39,987 bases of DNA from Fidelibacterota bacterium. GTDB lineage: Bacteria; Fidelibacterota; UBA8477; JABMPR01. Made by a program: the position numbers and the translations under genes. Every line of letters begins with the position of its first letter. The stretch's first letter is position 1. Location of the stretch: assembly GCA_013202385.1 (NCBI GenBank), contig JABMOT010000101.1, positions 1 through 39,987 on the forward strand. Reading direction: 5' to 3'. This document shows positions 19,439-29,851 of this stretch, one piece after another. The notes under the pieces are model-generated. The model worked only from the letters and a program-made list of their open reading frames with translations. It did not search any database and was not told the origin of the DNA.

Positions 19439-19954
19439 TCAATCCAGGGATTTTCGGGTAAGATAAGCTAAGAGGCTACCTTTCTTTTTAGAAACGGAGG
19501 CCCAGGTTTTGAGTTTAAAAGCAATCCCAACAACGGCTGATGTTGGCATACCGGATCGAAACTCAGGACAAAAGTGCCATGCCAATGCGTTAAATGTCGG
19601 ATTGTGCCCGACGAGCATAAGCGATTCAACATCATCTGAAACTTCGGAAATAATATCAATGGCTCTATCGATTCCACCAAAATGGTAGAGGGGTTGGAGA
19701 AGTTCAATGTCGGCAAGTGGATAATTAAATTTGCCGGCGAATATTTCGGCTGTCTCACGAGCACGACAGGCAGGACTGGAAAGAATCAAGTCGATCTGCT
19801 CCACCTCACCCGTCAGACTCTCTGCAATCAGGGTGGCTTTTTCCACTCCAGAGGTCGCCAAACAGCGGCTAAAATCAGTATAGTCAGGCGCTAATTCAAC
19901 GGCTTTTGAATGTCTTACTATAAATAGCTTTTTCATCATTCTATCACCTTGCAA
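19439..19954 (-). CDS. SixA-like histidine phosphatase
   Basis: KKLFIVRHSKAVE (RHG-like), ILSSPACRARETAEIF, LMLVGHNPTFN. Probable start is MMKKLF or MKKLF, slightly downstream of 19954. Confidence 0.88.
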   Translation of the reverse strand: MQGDRMMKKLFIVRHSKAVELAPDYTDFSRCLATSGVEKATLIAESLTGEVEQIDLILSSPACRARETAEIFAGKFNYPLADIELLQPLYHFGGIDRAIDIISEVSDDVESLMLVGHNPTFNALAWHFCPEFRSGMPTSAVVGIAFKLKTWASVSKKKGSLLAYLTRKSLD

Positions 19955-20057
19955 TTATTCCTAAAACATAGCATGAATGAGTGCTGGCTGGTAGTAGGAA
20001 ATTGTGGCATGGGTTATTGAGTTGGTGGGTTGGGAATTTAATGGTCAAACTGAGTTT

Positions 20058-20173
20058 GTCATTCTGAGGGCAGCGAATCTTGATCCGTCTCCCGATCCAA
20101 TCAAAATAACATGTATAATTTTCGAGATAATCCTTTGAAAATCAGGGAGATTCTTCGTTGTGCTCAGAATGAC
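20058..20173. repeat. Intergenic inverted repeat, REP/MITE-like
   Basis: Left end GTCATTCTGAGGGCAGCGAATCTTG; reverse complement of right end GTCATTCTGAGCACAACGAAGAATCTCC; arms share GTCATTCTGAG plus CA.CGAA..ATCT. Confidence 0.65.
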
Positions 20174-20188
20174 CCAAAGAAGACCTTT

Positions 20189-21370
20189 TTAAATAACTCC
20201 AAACTTCTTTCCCACTTCAATAAACGCCTGAATAGCCTTGTCAAGGTGTTCACGACTATGGGCAGCACTGATCTGTGTACGAATCCGCGCTTCCCCTTTC
20301 GGCACAACGGGAAAAGAGAACCCGATTACATAAATCCCTTTTTCTAACATGGCAGCTGCCATACCTGAAGCTAATTTTGCATCGCCCAACATGATGGGGA
20401 CTATGGGATGAACTCCTGGTTTGATATCAAAACCAGCTGCCGTCATCTGCTCCCGGAAATAGCTTGTATTGTTGACCAGTTTTTCGCGGAGATCGGAAGA
20501 TTCTGATAGCAGGTCAACGACAGCAATACTGGCAGCAGTTATTGCTGGAGCCAGGGTGTTGCTGAATAGATAGGGTCGCGAGCGTTGTCTAAGTATATCA
20601 ACAATCTCCTGCCGTGCTGCGGTAAAACCCCCGCTGGCTCCTCCCATGGCTTTTCCCAGCGTGGAAGTAATAATGTCTACCCTACCCATAGCTCCACGAT
20701 ATTCATAGGATCCCCTTCCCCCAGGGCCAAAGAAACCGGTGGCATGGGAATCATCAACGTGAACCAGCGCAGCATACTTCTCAGCCAGATCACAGATCTT
20801 ATCCACTTTGGCGACATAGCCATCCATTGAAAATACGCCATCTGTAGAGATGAGACGGGTGCGTGAATCCTGGGTCTCCTTGAGGATGCTTTCCAATGCT
20901 TCCATGTCACTATTAGCATATCGGAAACGCTTGGCTTTGCATAGGCGTACACCATCGATTATGGAAGCGTGGTTTAATTGATCTGAGATGATTGCATCTT
21001 CTGGTCCCAGAAGCGTTTCAAACAAACCCCCATTTGCATCAAAACACGAAGAATAAAGGATGGTATCAGCCATACCCAAAAATTGGGATATTTTTGCTTC
21101 GAGTTTTTTGTGAATACTTTGAGTTCCACAGATGAATCTGACAGAGCTCAGACCAAAGCCCCATTCTGCCAGGCCATCCTGGGCAGCCTTGATGAGCGTT
21201 GGATGATTTGCCAGGCCCAGATAGTTATTGGCACAAAAATTTAGGACAGTGGAGCCAGCAACTTTTATTTCAGCACTTTGTTGAGACTCGATAACGCGCT
21301 CCGCCTTAAATAAACCAGCAGACTTTATGGCATCAAGCTCAGCTATTAATCGTTGTTTAGCTGTGTTCAT
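20189..21370 (-). CDS. kbl: Glycine C-acetyltransferase (2-amino-3-ketobutyrate CoA ligase)
   Basis: [61 protein letters not shown]. Confidence 0.92.
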   Translation of the reverse strand: MNTAKQRLIAELDAIKSAGLFKAERVIESQQSAEIKVAGSTVLNFCANNYLGLANHPTLIKAAQDGLAEWGFGLSSVRFICGTQSIHKKLEAKISQFLGMADTILYSSCFDANGGLFETLLGPEDAIISDQLNHASIIDGVRLCKAKRFRYANSDMEALESILKETQDSRTRLISTDGVFSMDGYVAKVDKICDLAEKYAALVHVDDSHATGFFGPGGRGSYEYRGAMGRVDIITSTLGKAMGGASGGFTAARQEIVDILRQRSRPYLFSNTLAPAITAASIAVVDLLSESSDLREKLVNNTSYFREQMTAAGFDIKPGVHPIVPIMLGDAKLASGMAAAMLEKGIYVIGFSFPVVPKGEARIRTQISAAHSREHLDKAIQAFIEVGKKFGVI

Positions 21371-22379
21371 AACGACTCCGAATCTCTGGGATTAAATACT
21401 CAGAAAAAGCTTTTTCAAAATCATGAGTGGGTAACCATCCCCAGTCTTTGCGAGCAAGATTATCATTAACATCAGCTGGCCAACTATCGATGATGCCTTG
21501 ACGGTTATCATTAATTACAAAATTGACATCAGCAGCTGGGAAGTAGCGTTTTATAATTCTAAATATTTCCCCTGCAGACGGATTGAAGGCCCTGATGTTA
21601 TAAACCATCTTGGTCAGTTTTTCCTGAGGTGCGGTCATTAGCTTATCAATTGCCAGGATGGCATCGCTCATGGTCATAAAAGGAATTGTAGCATCTTCAC
21701 GGACAAAACAATCGTAGTGTTCGCCCTTTGCTGCCGCATGGATCATCTCTGGCGCATAATCACTGGTACCTCCAGCAGGTAAAGTTTGAGCACTGATTAT
21801 TCCAGGAAAACGGATGCTTCGAAAATCCACAAGACCCTTAGAATCGTGGGCTGCGAGGCGTTTGTAATAATGGCTATAGTAAGTACCCAGGCTTTCACAG
21901 TACAGTTTGTTACATCCGTACATGGTCTGGGGATAGCGAAAATCATCTTCGTGAATAGCACCAGCTTTGATCTTTTGCTCAAGGCTGGGCAGACCATAAA
22001 CAGCAATCGAACTGGGGAAGAAAAATTTGACTGATCCCCCGCGACTTTGAGCCTGCTCCATGGCTAAGTCTAATAGGTTTAAGGTACCGTCAACATTAAC
22101 CTCATGAGCAATTACCGGTGAAAATTCTGCTCGCGTACTTAGCAGGGCAGCCATGTGATAAATGCCTTCAATCTCATATTCAGCATTGATCCGCTCCAAT
22201 AGATTACGATCCAATATATTGCCTATAATACAATTCTGCGTTCTACTCAATACAAATTCATCAGCCATACTTAAATCAATGCCAATGATGTTTTGGATGC
22301 CCTTTCCAGATAGCGAACGAACCAGACCATGACCGATTTCGCCATTTACACCGGATATGAGTATCACAGATTTACGCAT
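21357..22379 (-). CDS. NAD-dependent epimerase-type L-threonine 3-dehydrogenase-like protein
   Basis: [34 protein letters not shown] (YxxxK); overlaps kbl, giving a threonine catabolic gene pair. Confidence 0.82.
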   Translation of the reverse strand: MRKSVILISGVNGEIGHGLVRSLSGKGIQNIIGIDLSMADEFVLSRTQNCIIGNILDRNLLERINAEYEIEGIYHMAALLSTRAEFSPVIAHEVNVDGTLNLLDLAMEQAQSRGGSVKFFFPSSIAVYGLPSLEQKIKAGAIHEDDFRYPQTMYGCNKLYCESLGTYYSHYYKRLAAHDSKGLVDFRSIRFPGIISAQTLPAGGTSDYAPEMIHAAAKGEHYDCFVREDATIPFMTMSDAILAIDKLMTAPQEKLTKMVYNIRAFNPSAGEIFRIIKRYFPAADVNFVINDNRQGIIDSWPADVNDNLARKDWGWLPTHDFEKAFSEYLIPEIRSRYEHS

Positions 22380-22426
22380 AATTATTCTCCAGAAAACACA
22401 AGCTTATCTAACATGTTTTAATAAAA

Positions 22427-22461
22427 AAAAGTCCCCCGCTTTATTCAGCCAGGGGACTTTT
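22427..22461 (-). terminator. Rho-independent terminator
   Basis: AAAAGTCCCC...GGGGACTTTT stem with T-run on the minus strand, downstream of the 22490..22978 gene. Confidence 0.85.
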
Positions 22462-22489
22462 GGGAAGTTATCAGAAAGGGAAGAACACC

Positions 22490-22978
22490 CTATTCGGTTG
22501 GAGCCTCTTCCTTATTGAGATATGCATTGATGGCTTCATTAAAAGTTTCTAATGTCTTTACGGGCAAATTATCAATATTGTCATTAATTCTACGAATTAC
22601 CATTCGAGTACTGCTGGCATTTGTTTTCACCGTTGTAAGCTCTTTGGACATGGTCACTAAAGATTGTTCAGTCCTCAGTTCAGCGGAATCAATCTGGGCA
22701 GAAAATACGAGAAGAGCTGCATCCAATGAATCCAGCTGAGCACTAAGTTTAATCAATTCTGCTCTATCCTCTTGGAGGAGTGAATCTAAAACACTGCTCA
22801 TATTGCTAGCTAAATTTTCGATCAATTCTGCTTTTTGAGCCTCAGCCTGCGCTTGGACATATCCGACGGTGGCAAGATTAAACTTTGCAGCTCCACCCTC
22901 TGTAGGTATAAAACTCATGGTTGAACATGAGCCCAGGAAAAGTGCGCTGATCAGGAGTGTAACTGCTAACTTGTTCAT
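22490..22978 (-). CDS. Small lipoprotein with predicted coiled-coil content
   Basis: MNKLAVTLLISALFLGSCSTMSF lipobox (LGSC); long Leu/Glu/Ala-rich helical region. Confidence 0.75.
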   Translation of the reverse strand: MNKLAVTLLISALFLGSCSTMSFIPTEGGAAKFNLATVGYVQAQAEAQKAELIENLASNMSSVLDSLLQEDRAELIKLSAQLDSLDAALLVFSAQIDSAELRTEQSLVTMSKELTTVKTNASSTRMVIRRINDNIDNLPVKTLETFNEAINAYLNKEEAPTE

Positions 22979-23278
22979 TTCTATCCCCTTATACGGATTC
23001 CAGTGAAGTGCATGTCAATTTTTTTAGCCATGAATGACTGATTTTTGAAAAAATAGGGTTTGACTTAGCCAAGTCAAGGGAAAAGCGGGATTCTCTGCAA
23101 TAACTTTGGTTTTATTTATCAAATAGAATTCTATTCAACAATCATAATAATAGGACAACATCTTGGGAGGCACTTTCACTGATAGACCGTATATACAATT
23201 CTCACATTTGGAATTCTCCCGTCCCTTCTATATTCTTTCGGTGGGAATTAATTATTTATCCAATAGAGGAAAGAGAAT

Positions 23279-24268
23279 ATGGAATATCGTCGTTTAGGAA
23301 GATCAGGCTTAAAAGTAAGTACGCTTTCATTTGGATCATGGGTCACCTTTAAAGCCCAGGTTGATGTATCCCTTGCCGAAGAAATGATGAAAACTGCATA
23401 TGATGCTGGAGTCAATTTCTTTGATAACGCCGAAGTTTACGCTGATGGAGCTTCTGAAGAAATCATGGGTACTGCGCTTAAGAAATTGGCCTGGTCACGC
23501 GATACCTATATTGTTTCATCGAAAGCGTTCTGGGGTGGGCAGCTCCCGACTCAGAGAGGATTGAGTCGCAAGCACCTTACCGATGCTTGTCATGCTGCGC
23601 TAAAGCGTTTACAGGTTGAATACCTTGATCTCTTTTTCTGTCATAGACCCGATGAATCAACACCGATTGAAGAGACGGTACGAACCATGAACGACCTTAT
23701 TCACCAGGGTAAGGTTTTGTATTGGGGCACTTCTGAATGGGACTCTCAACAGATCATGGAGGCCTACGGCGTAGCCCGGCAATACGGACTCATTCCACCT
23801 GCCATGGAGCAACCTGAGTACAATATGTTTCGTAGAGATAAGGTGGAATCGGATTATAGACGTCTCTATAGTGAAATTGGACTCGGTACGACCATCTGGT
23901 CACCCCTTGCCTCCGGACTATTGACGGGAAAATATAGCCAGGGACTGCCTGCTGATTCCAGGGTGCACCTGCCCGGTTATGGTTGGCTTAAAAGAATGTT
24001 TGAATCAGCTGACGGGCAGGAGAAGATTCGTAAAGCTGGTGAGCTGCAGAAAATCGCTGATGAAATTGGACACTCCCTGACCAATATGTCTCTGGCCTGG
24101 TGTGCTGCAAATCCAAACGTGAGTACCGTCATTCTGGGTGCTTCGAAAATGTCTCAGCTGACTGAGAATCTGAAGGCATTGGACGCCCTTCCTGTGCTGA
24201 CTACTGAAGTGATGGAAAAGATCGAAACGGTATTGGGGAACAAACCAGCTCCGCCGCCGCAATTTTAA
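23279..24268 (+). CDS. Aldo/keto reductase (voltage-gated potassium channel beta subunit-like, AKR6-type)
   Basis: MEYRRLGRSGLKVSTLSFGSWVTF, NFFDNAEVYADGASEEIMG, YLDLFFCHRPDESTPIEETVRTM, VSTVILGASKMSQL. Confidence 0.93.
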   Translation: MEYRRLGRSGLKVSTLSFGSWVTFKAQVDVSLAEEMMKTAYDAGVNFFDNAEVYADGASEEIMGTALKKLAWSRDTYIVSSKAFWGGQLPTQRGLSRKHLTDACHAALKRLQVEYLDLFFCHRPDESTPIEETVRTMNDLIHQGKVLYWGTSEWDSQQIMEAYGVARQYGLIPPAMEQPEYNMFRRDKVESDYRRLYSEIGLGTTIWSPLASGLLTGKYSQGLPADSRVHLPGYGWLKRMFESADGQEKIRKAGELQKIADEIGHSLTNMSLAWCAANPNVSTVILGASKMSQLTENLKALDALPVLTTEVMEKIETVLGNKPAPPPQF

Positions 24269-24287
24269 TCAATCCTTTGTCGAGGGG

Positions 24288-26891
24288 TTATTCCAGAAGA
24301 AAGTCTAGTCCCTCTACGAAATCCCCATCAGCGCTGGGATGAACAGTAAAATATCGTTTTTCAGGCTTTGAGACCATTCCAAGAAATTCTAATTGAGACT
24401 CATCGATCCACATTACATAATCACCTGGTGGAATCTCCATTGAATAAAAAGCCCCATCACCAAACGTCCTTACGGTTTCATTAAACCCATTGAATTCATT
24501 GACAATATGAATTCTCAGTCCGGAGATAGGTACAAATTCACCATTTTGGACTTTTTCAACAATACCATCAATAACTCCTGTTGCATAAAATGGTATATCA
24601 AGTTGTTTGTAGCGATTAGGGTCCATAATTACAGAGAAATCTTTCTTACTGGCGACTAACATCGGATTATTCACCCGGGCTTCATTCACATGAAAATTAT
24701 ACCTACGATATGCTTGTAGCTGCGTCATCCGAGTGACCCCATCTTTTTTTATCTGTCTACTTGATGCCCCTTCGATGGTAAGTGCATTTCCAGGGATAAC
24801 TTCCTCACCATCATCATAGGTACCAGAATTATCATCATCCATGAACATACGAATACTCACCCCGGAACGACCGACCTGTTGTCTATTGTCCCAGAGCATT
24901 TTTCCATAATTACGATCGAATGCTACTGATCCTCTGATGGACTGGGAAACTGATGTTGTAGATCGACCCGATCTAAGATTCACCCCTGATCTAAATTTGT
25001 CAAAATCCCATACAATGCCAAGATCTATGGACTTATTGCTATTTCCAAAATCATAGGTATAAAAGGATTGAAATTTGAGGGTTGAGCTTAGCTGCTTGAT
25101 AAATTGGAACTGCATATTGTCCCAGAGACCATTGTTCGTATTGTATGCCAGATCCAAGCGGAAATAGCTTCCTCTAATCAGCGAATGAAAGCGGGGTAAT
25201 CTGGGTATCGTGTATACAGCACCCATTTGAACTTCACTGGATATATAATGTGCTTCTCCAGAAAATATGTGACTTTCTCTAGCTCCTAGCCTCAACCTTA
25301 AATGCCTTAACAATTGGTTCACATCGGTGGACAAATCGTATTTATTTTCACCTGCACGATTCTGCCAGCCGATGGTTCCCCTTGCCGAGAAACGGGTTGC
25401 TCCAATTTGAAACGGAAGGAAAATATTGCTTGAAAACCGATGCTTGAGCAGGAGGGTATTATATATGCTCGATTTATTATAATATGAATATTCACTTGAT
25501 ATAGAGGACGCGTTTGGTCCAACACCTCTCACGGTCACTTTGGTGAAATTGTCCTTCGCAATGTCAAGATTAACCAGGATGTCGTTGACAATGCGAGATG
25601 AGATACGGGAATAGAATACTGGTCTATTTTGATTTGACTGTTCGATATATTCAATCCCCAGACCTGCTGTAAGCCAATTTGTGATACCCATGTTTGCGGT
25701 ACCAGTAAAAACTGTCTCCTGATCCTTCCAGCCTTTTTCCTCTGAAATAATACGACCAGCATTTATTCCGTATCTAACTTCCTTCTTTGGTAAAAAGCTA
25801 AATGGGATCTGGATAATGCGATCACTCTCAATGATTCGTCCCTGCTTTGCATATATCCGGGTTTTATAGTCGGAGACTCCGTAGTTCAGGGGTACTAAAA
25901 AGCGATAGTAACCAATATCGTCAGCAGCGGTCACATCAACCAGCAGACCATCCTGAAAAAGTTCTACTTCAGCCTCTGGTTCAGTATTCCCATCAATTAC
26001 ATATGTGTCATAACTCCGCTTTTGAACCAGTGGCTCATTGGTCACATTGACACCTTGGAAAGTCTGGCTATTCAATCCAATCGTACGTTGCTGACCCAGA
26101 GTTACTGTAGAAAACCATGGTGAGGATTGATCCGCATAGCGCCACCGGATATCTCTAGAGGCAAATGAGTTGCCGTATCTACTTGTAGAAGCAGTAATAT
26201 TTCCCTGCATATCCCCATAGAGGACTTCGCCTCCAACCCCTATATTCAGATTGACGGTTTGGTTGCTCCTGGAAAATGTATTGTACATGGAATAATCCAT
26301 GAGTCCGCCATCCAGAACGCGACTTTGTCTATCTGACAGCAATTCATAGGTCGCATTACGATTTTCTGCGGAATATTTTTGCTTTAATTCTCTCTGATGG
26401 CGACGTTTGTAGCGTGTTACAATTGGTAGCTGGTGAGCAGTTTCAAGCTTTATGGTCAATTGGGCTAAATCCACCTTAATATCAAGACCAAAGACCTTAT
26501 TAAATACTGCTGGAGCAATATAGAAATCTAATTCTTTTACTTTATAATCGTTGGCATCAAGCATCCATACTTCATCTTGAAATTGTGCAAATCTACGATC
26601 AAAGTCGAGCACATATTTGATGTTATCTTTAATGAAAAATCCGCTAACAGAATATTTTGCGGGATTTAATTCATAATTTATGCCAAAATGGTCAAATAGT
26701 TCTGTAACGGGCAGGTAGAATCTTTCGCCATCAAAGTAGGCAACAATGATATTATCTATTACGCCTTGGTAACGAAAGGAGAGGTATACTTCATCTTCTA
26801 CAATCTCGGGATCCTCATTTTGAAACCAGGAAGCACCAGAAAGTTGGGTGAAGAGTGTTACGATTAGGAGTAAGTATTTGCCGGATTTCAC
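24288..26891 (-). CDS. Outer-membrane usher-like protein
   Basis: 867 aa, signal peptide, beta-rich; GVNVTNEPLVQKRSYDTYVIDGNTEPEAEVELFQDGLLVD; RSGVSIRMFMDDDNSGTYDDGEEV; immediately follows a PapD-like chaperone gene. Confidence 0.75.
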   Translation of the reverse strand: MKSGKYLLLIVTLFTQLSGASWFQNEDPEIVEDEVYLSFRYQGVIDNIIVAYFDGERFYLPVTELFDHFGINYELNPAKYSVSGFFIKDNIKYVLDFDRRFAQFQDEVWMLDANDYKVKELDFYIAPAVFNKVFGLDIKVDLAQLTIKLETAHQLPIVTRYKRRHQRELKQKYSAENRNATYELLSDRQSRVLDGGLMDYSMYNTFSRSNQTVNLNIGVGGEVLYGDMQGNITASTSRYGNSFASRDIRWRYADQSSPWFSTVTLGQQRTIGLNSQTFQGVNVTNEPLVQKRSYDTYVIDGNTEPEAEVELFQDGLLVDVTAADDIGYYRFLVPLNYGVSDYKTRIYAKQGRIIESDRIIQIPFSFLPKKEVRYGINAGRIISEEKGWKDQETVFTGTANMGITNWLTAGLGIEYIEQSNQNRPVFYSRISSRIVNDILVNLDIAKDNFTKVTVRGVGPNASSISSEYSYYNKSSIYNTLLLKHRFSSNIFLPFQIGATRFSARGTIGWQNRAGENKYDLSTDVNQLLRHLRLRLGARESHIFSGEAHYISSEVQMGAVYTIPRLPRFHSLIRGSYFRLDLAYNTNNGLWDNMQFQFIKQLSSTLKFQSFYTYDFGNSNKSIDLGIVWDFDKFRSGVNLRSGRSTTSVSQSIRGSVAFDRNYGKMLWDNRQQVGRSGVSIRMFMDDDNSGTYDDGEEVIPGNALTIEGASSRQIKKDGVTRMTQLQAYRRYNFHVNEARVNNPMLVASKKDFSVIMDPNRYKQLDIPFYATGVIDGIVEKVQNGEFVPISGLRIHIVNEFNGFNETVRTFGDGAFYSMEIPPGDYVMWIDESQLEFLGMVSKPEKRYFTVHPSADGDFVEGLDFLLE

Positions 26892-27715
26892 TAAAGTTTG
26901 GTAAAACTGCCTCGCCGTGACACGGCTTTAGCAGGGATAATGTCTGCACTGGGTATATCAGTCCGATTACCCAAAAAGGTTACATCAACATTGTAGCTGC
27001 CCTTGGGTAGATCACTTATGTCAAATTTCATGCGATGCCTTCCATCGAAATAGATGGAGACAAATACATATTTGCTCTTTACAACTTCACCCGAGGCATC
27101 ATAGATTTTTGATTCCATGGTTCCCAGGAAAGGTGAATTACCTTTTTTTTTCAAATCAACCAGAACCACTAAATTCATATCTTCAAGATTATTAGTAATT
27201 TCAGTTAATTCAAGACCTGTTGTTACCGCACCGTGTTTATAGAAAACGGATGTAATCTGATTGAACTGAAAATTAATCTGGGTTTGGATTCCTTCAACCA
27301 CTGTTTCACCAACATCCTTACTCAGTGCACTGGAGTTGGTAACCAATCTTGACCAGTAGGTGCCATCTTCAAGACCACGCGGTGCTTTTATTGTAACGCG
27401 AATAGTTTGTCTTGCGCCTGGCTGGAGCACGAAATTTTTGGGGAAGCCTCGAATCCAATCTGCAGCTGAGTATTTGGCTTGATTCAGGCTATCATCATAA
27501 ACCATGGAAATGATACCCTGGTCATCGGTGATTGGATAACCAAATTGCCACTTCAATTTCACTTCCTGCGGTTCAGTCGTAGTATTCATGATTAAAACTG
27601 TTTCAAAGCGTTTTTTGCTATCTAGGAAAAGTGACATGGGGGAAATAGTAACTTGACCCATAGCAGTCACAGCAAGAAATAGACAAACCAATACAATAGA
27701 TAGACTCTTTTTCAT
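26891..27715 (-). CDS. Fimbrial periplasmic chaperone (PapD-like)
   Basis: VTISPMSLFLDSKKRFETVLIMNTTTEPQEVKLKW; FVLQPGARQTIRVTIKAPRGLEDGTYWSRL. Confidence 0.75.
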   Translation of the reverse strand: MKKSLSIVLVCLFLAVTAMGQVTISPMSLFLDSKKRFETVLIMNTTTEPQEVKLKWQFGYPITDDQGIISMVYDDSLNQAKYSAADWIRGFPKNFVLQPGARQTIRVTIKAPRGLEDGTYWSRLVTNSSALSKDVGETVVEGIQTQINFQFNQITSVFYKHGAVTTGLELTEITNNLEDMNLVVLVDLKKKGNSPFLGTMESKIYDASGEVVKSKYVFVSIYFDGRHRMKFDISDLPKGSYNVDVTFLGNRTDIPSADIIPAKAVSRRGSFTKL

Positions 27716-27828
27716 GGGCTAACCCCTCTCCTCAAAAAAATCAAATATTCCAATTATTCATATAGTGCAATGCATATTAAGGAATATTTGAGTCGAAGCC
27801 AATGTGATTCATCCCTGTCCTACATCAA

Positions 27829-27859
27829 AAAAAGGACCGCGAAAATCGCAGTCCTTTTT
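27829..27859 (-). terminator. Rho-independent terminator/attenuator between pilin candidate and chaperone genes
   Basis: aaaaaggac-c-gcgaaaatcgc-a-gtccttttt hairpin with T-run on the minus strand. Confidence 0.8.
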
Positions 27860-27882
27860 AAAATGATTAGAGATATTAGAAT

Positions 27883-28446
27883 TTAGTTATAGATAACATT
27901 CAATTGAATATTGCCAGCACCTGCTGCTGCAGTATAGACACCTGAGCTCAGACCTGTGAGTGCGCCGCCACCAGCTGTCATGGTCAGGTTGCCACCAACG
28001 AAAATCTTATGGGTTGATGTACCTGAGAATCCAGTGATAGTTCCACCACTTGTAAAACTAGTTGCACTTCCTTGGCTTGTTACATGGTCGGCAAGCGTAG
28101 GAGTATAAGTAATTGGCGTTGTTGTTCCAGCATCTGCACTCAAGGTAGTTGTGGCTGCATTCAGTGAAACGACGACTGATGCACCATCATAAGCAGTCAC
28201 TGTAAACTCTCCAATTGTTGGGGTTCCCAGAAGCCCTGAGTGTGATACAGCAGAGGTTGGGTCAATTGTTGGTGTAACAGCGTCTCCTAAGATTGCGCCA
28301 AAATCTATGTCCGCATCTTTTGCAATACTTGCTGCAGCCTGTATGGTGGCAGTAGTTGTTGCTGTGGCATTTGGACTCTGAGCAAACATGGTTGTTCCTG
28401 ATAAAGCGATGGTTAATACTAAAGCTGACAATAATAATTTTTTCAT
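27883..28446 (-). CDS. DUF4402-like pilin/surface fibre subunit (major pilin candidate)
   Basis: MKKLLLSALVLTIALSGTTMFAQSPNATATTTATIQAAASIAKDADIDFGAIL...GAGNIQLNVIYN. ORF track start 28620 is too early; ATG at 28446 opens a clear signal peptide. Confidence 0.75.
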   Translation of the reverse strand: MKKLLLSALVLTIALSGTTMFAQSPNATATTTATIQAAASIAKDADIDFGAILGDAVTPTIDPTSAVSHSGLLGTPTIGEFTVTAYDGASVVVSLNAATTTLSADAGTTTPITYTPTLADHVTSQGSATSFTSGGTITGFSGTSTHKIFVGGNLTMTAGGGALTGLSSGVYTAAAGAGNIQLNVIYN

Positions 28447-28520
28447 GATAATACCCTTCTTAGGTTCTTCTTTAACTGCAAATTTTGTGTGTGTCTTCCG
28501 CATAACGATTCGATAATAAT

Positions 28521-28536
28521 TCAAATGCCGTGCCAA
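28521..28536 (-). promoter_or_regulatory. Possible sigma-54-type -24/-12 promoter upstream of the DUF4402-like pilin
   Basis: Minus strand TTGGCACGGCATTTGA: TTGGCACG then TTG with GG-N10 spacing, but the -12 GC is GA; about 75 bp upstream of the ATG at 28446. Confidence 0.4.
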
Positions 28537-28727
28537 AATTGAATACTGTCGATATCTGCATGTTAATACAGTACTTATATTGTTATTTTTATAAACGAGT
28601 AATGCTTCATCGTCATACAAATAAGACAGTGACAGTATTTATCATGTTTAAAATTATTACACCTCCCTTTTGCGGTTCAAATTTTGGACGCGCTTAGAGC
28701 AATACGTTTTAATTTGATTAAATCGAA

Positions 28728-29300
28728 TTAATCATAAGTGATCGTGAGGTCAACATCACCTGAGTAGGTGCCAGGATCAATGTTGCCAACAGTCATTGAA
28801 CCATAGATGTAAATATAAGCAGTTTCATTCGCTGCTGTGTAGTGTGCACTGGGTGGTGTTGGAGGAGCACCTGCAGGTCCTGAGTCTCGTTGTCGCATCT
28901 GAAAACGGGCAGTTCCTCCCGTACCTGCAACAGCCTGGTTCACGTCATTTACACCCCGATTGGCGTAAGCAAATTCCAAGGTGAAAGGAATTACATCTGC
29001 TGAGGCACCTGTGTGGGTGAGATTTGCGGGTGCTGTCAAAGTTACGATTACATCCAGCTCCTCGTTTCCTGTAATAGAAAAAATGCCCATACCTGGATCA
29101 CCGAGATTTACCTGTGACAATCCTGATCCTGATATGGCGGTCCCCAGGTCCATGTCCTGATCTTTAGAGGCATTTAGGCTACTTGCCACATGTACGCTGA
29201 ATTGGATTACCTGAGCCTGGATTTTTTGAGTTAAACCAATGATCAGGAATACGGATAAAATAAATCTTATTGGAATTCTCATGAGATCAAGATATTTCAT
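28728..29300 (-). CDS. DUF4402-like fimbrial subunit candidate
   Basis: Signal peptide ending IQAQ; FSVHVASSLNASKDQDMDLGTAIS; C-terminal GDVDLTITYD. Confidence 0.68.
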   Translation of the reverse strand: MKYLDLMRIPIRFILSVFLIIGLTQKIQAQVIQFSVHVASSLNASKDQDMDLGTAISGSGLSQVNLGDPGMGIFSITGNEELDVIVTLTAPANLTHTGASADVIPFTLEFAYANRGVNDVNQAVAGTGGTARFQMRQRDSGPAGAPPTPPSAHYTAANETAYIYIYGSMTVGNIDPGTYSGDVDLTITYD

Positions 29301-29353
29301 AGTCAGTCAAGTCCCAGGATGAATAGTGTCGTGATTTATATCCATAATGCGCA

Positions 29354-29851
29354 TCAATTGTAATCAACCTCTATTACAAAATCACCATCATATGTACCGG
29401 GTACCAGATCGAGCAAACTGAAAGCACAACCAATATAAAGGTAGTATTCACCCTTATCGTTGAGGGCGACAGTTTCTGGATTACTCGTAAAAAGTGTTGA
29501 GGCGGATTGCAGATTTTCACCATTCCCGCTCACTGAGTAATTCACAGTCAATGGTGTTTGCGTGCTCAAATTAACCATCTCAACTTGAGCAGAATAGCTG
29601 ATTTGAATAGAAGCATCAGCGTAACCCTGAACCAGGATTATACCGGCTCCCTGATCTGTTCTGGGGTCCAGACGCAGCATATCTTCGCTGGGAATGACGG
29701 TCCCTACATCAATATCTGCCAGAGTGATCATTTCTATAAATTGCACCACATTGGCGGTAACCTTTACACTCACAGAGCTTGAGGTTCCCTGCCCGAAGAG
29801 GGGAGCTAGATACAATACAGCTATTATCATCAATTTTTTCATAGGAGTCAT
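29354..29851 (-). CDS. DUF4402-like fimbrial subunit candidate
   Basis: MKKLMIIAVLYLAPLFGQGTSSSVSVKVTANVVQFIEMITLADIDVGTVIP; C-terminal GDFVIEVDYN. ATGA overlap with the upstream giant adhesin gene, or start at 29842. Confidence 0.68.
   Translation of the reverse strand: MTPMKKLMIIAVLYLAPLFGQGTSSSVSVKVTANVVQFIEMITLADIDVGTVIPSEDMLRLDPRTDQGAGIILVQGYADASIQISYSAQVEMVNLSTQTPLTVNYSVSGNGENLQSASTLFTSNPETVALNDKGEYYLYIGCAFSLLDLVPGTYDGDFVIEVDYN

Noticed and set aside
28447-28620. N-terminal extension of the DUF4402-like pilin ORF (MYDDEALLVYKNNN...)
   Set aside because: A clear signal peptide starts at MKKLLLSALVLT (28446); the upstream part looks like leader/promoter sequence.
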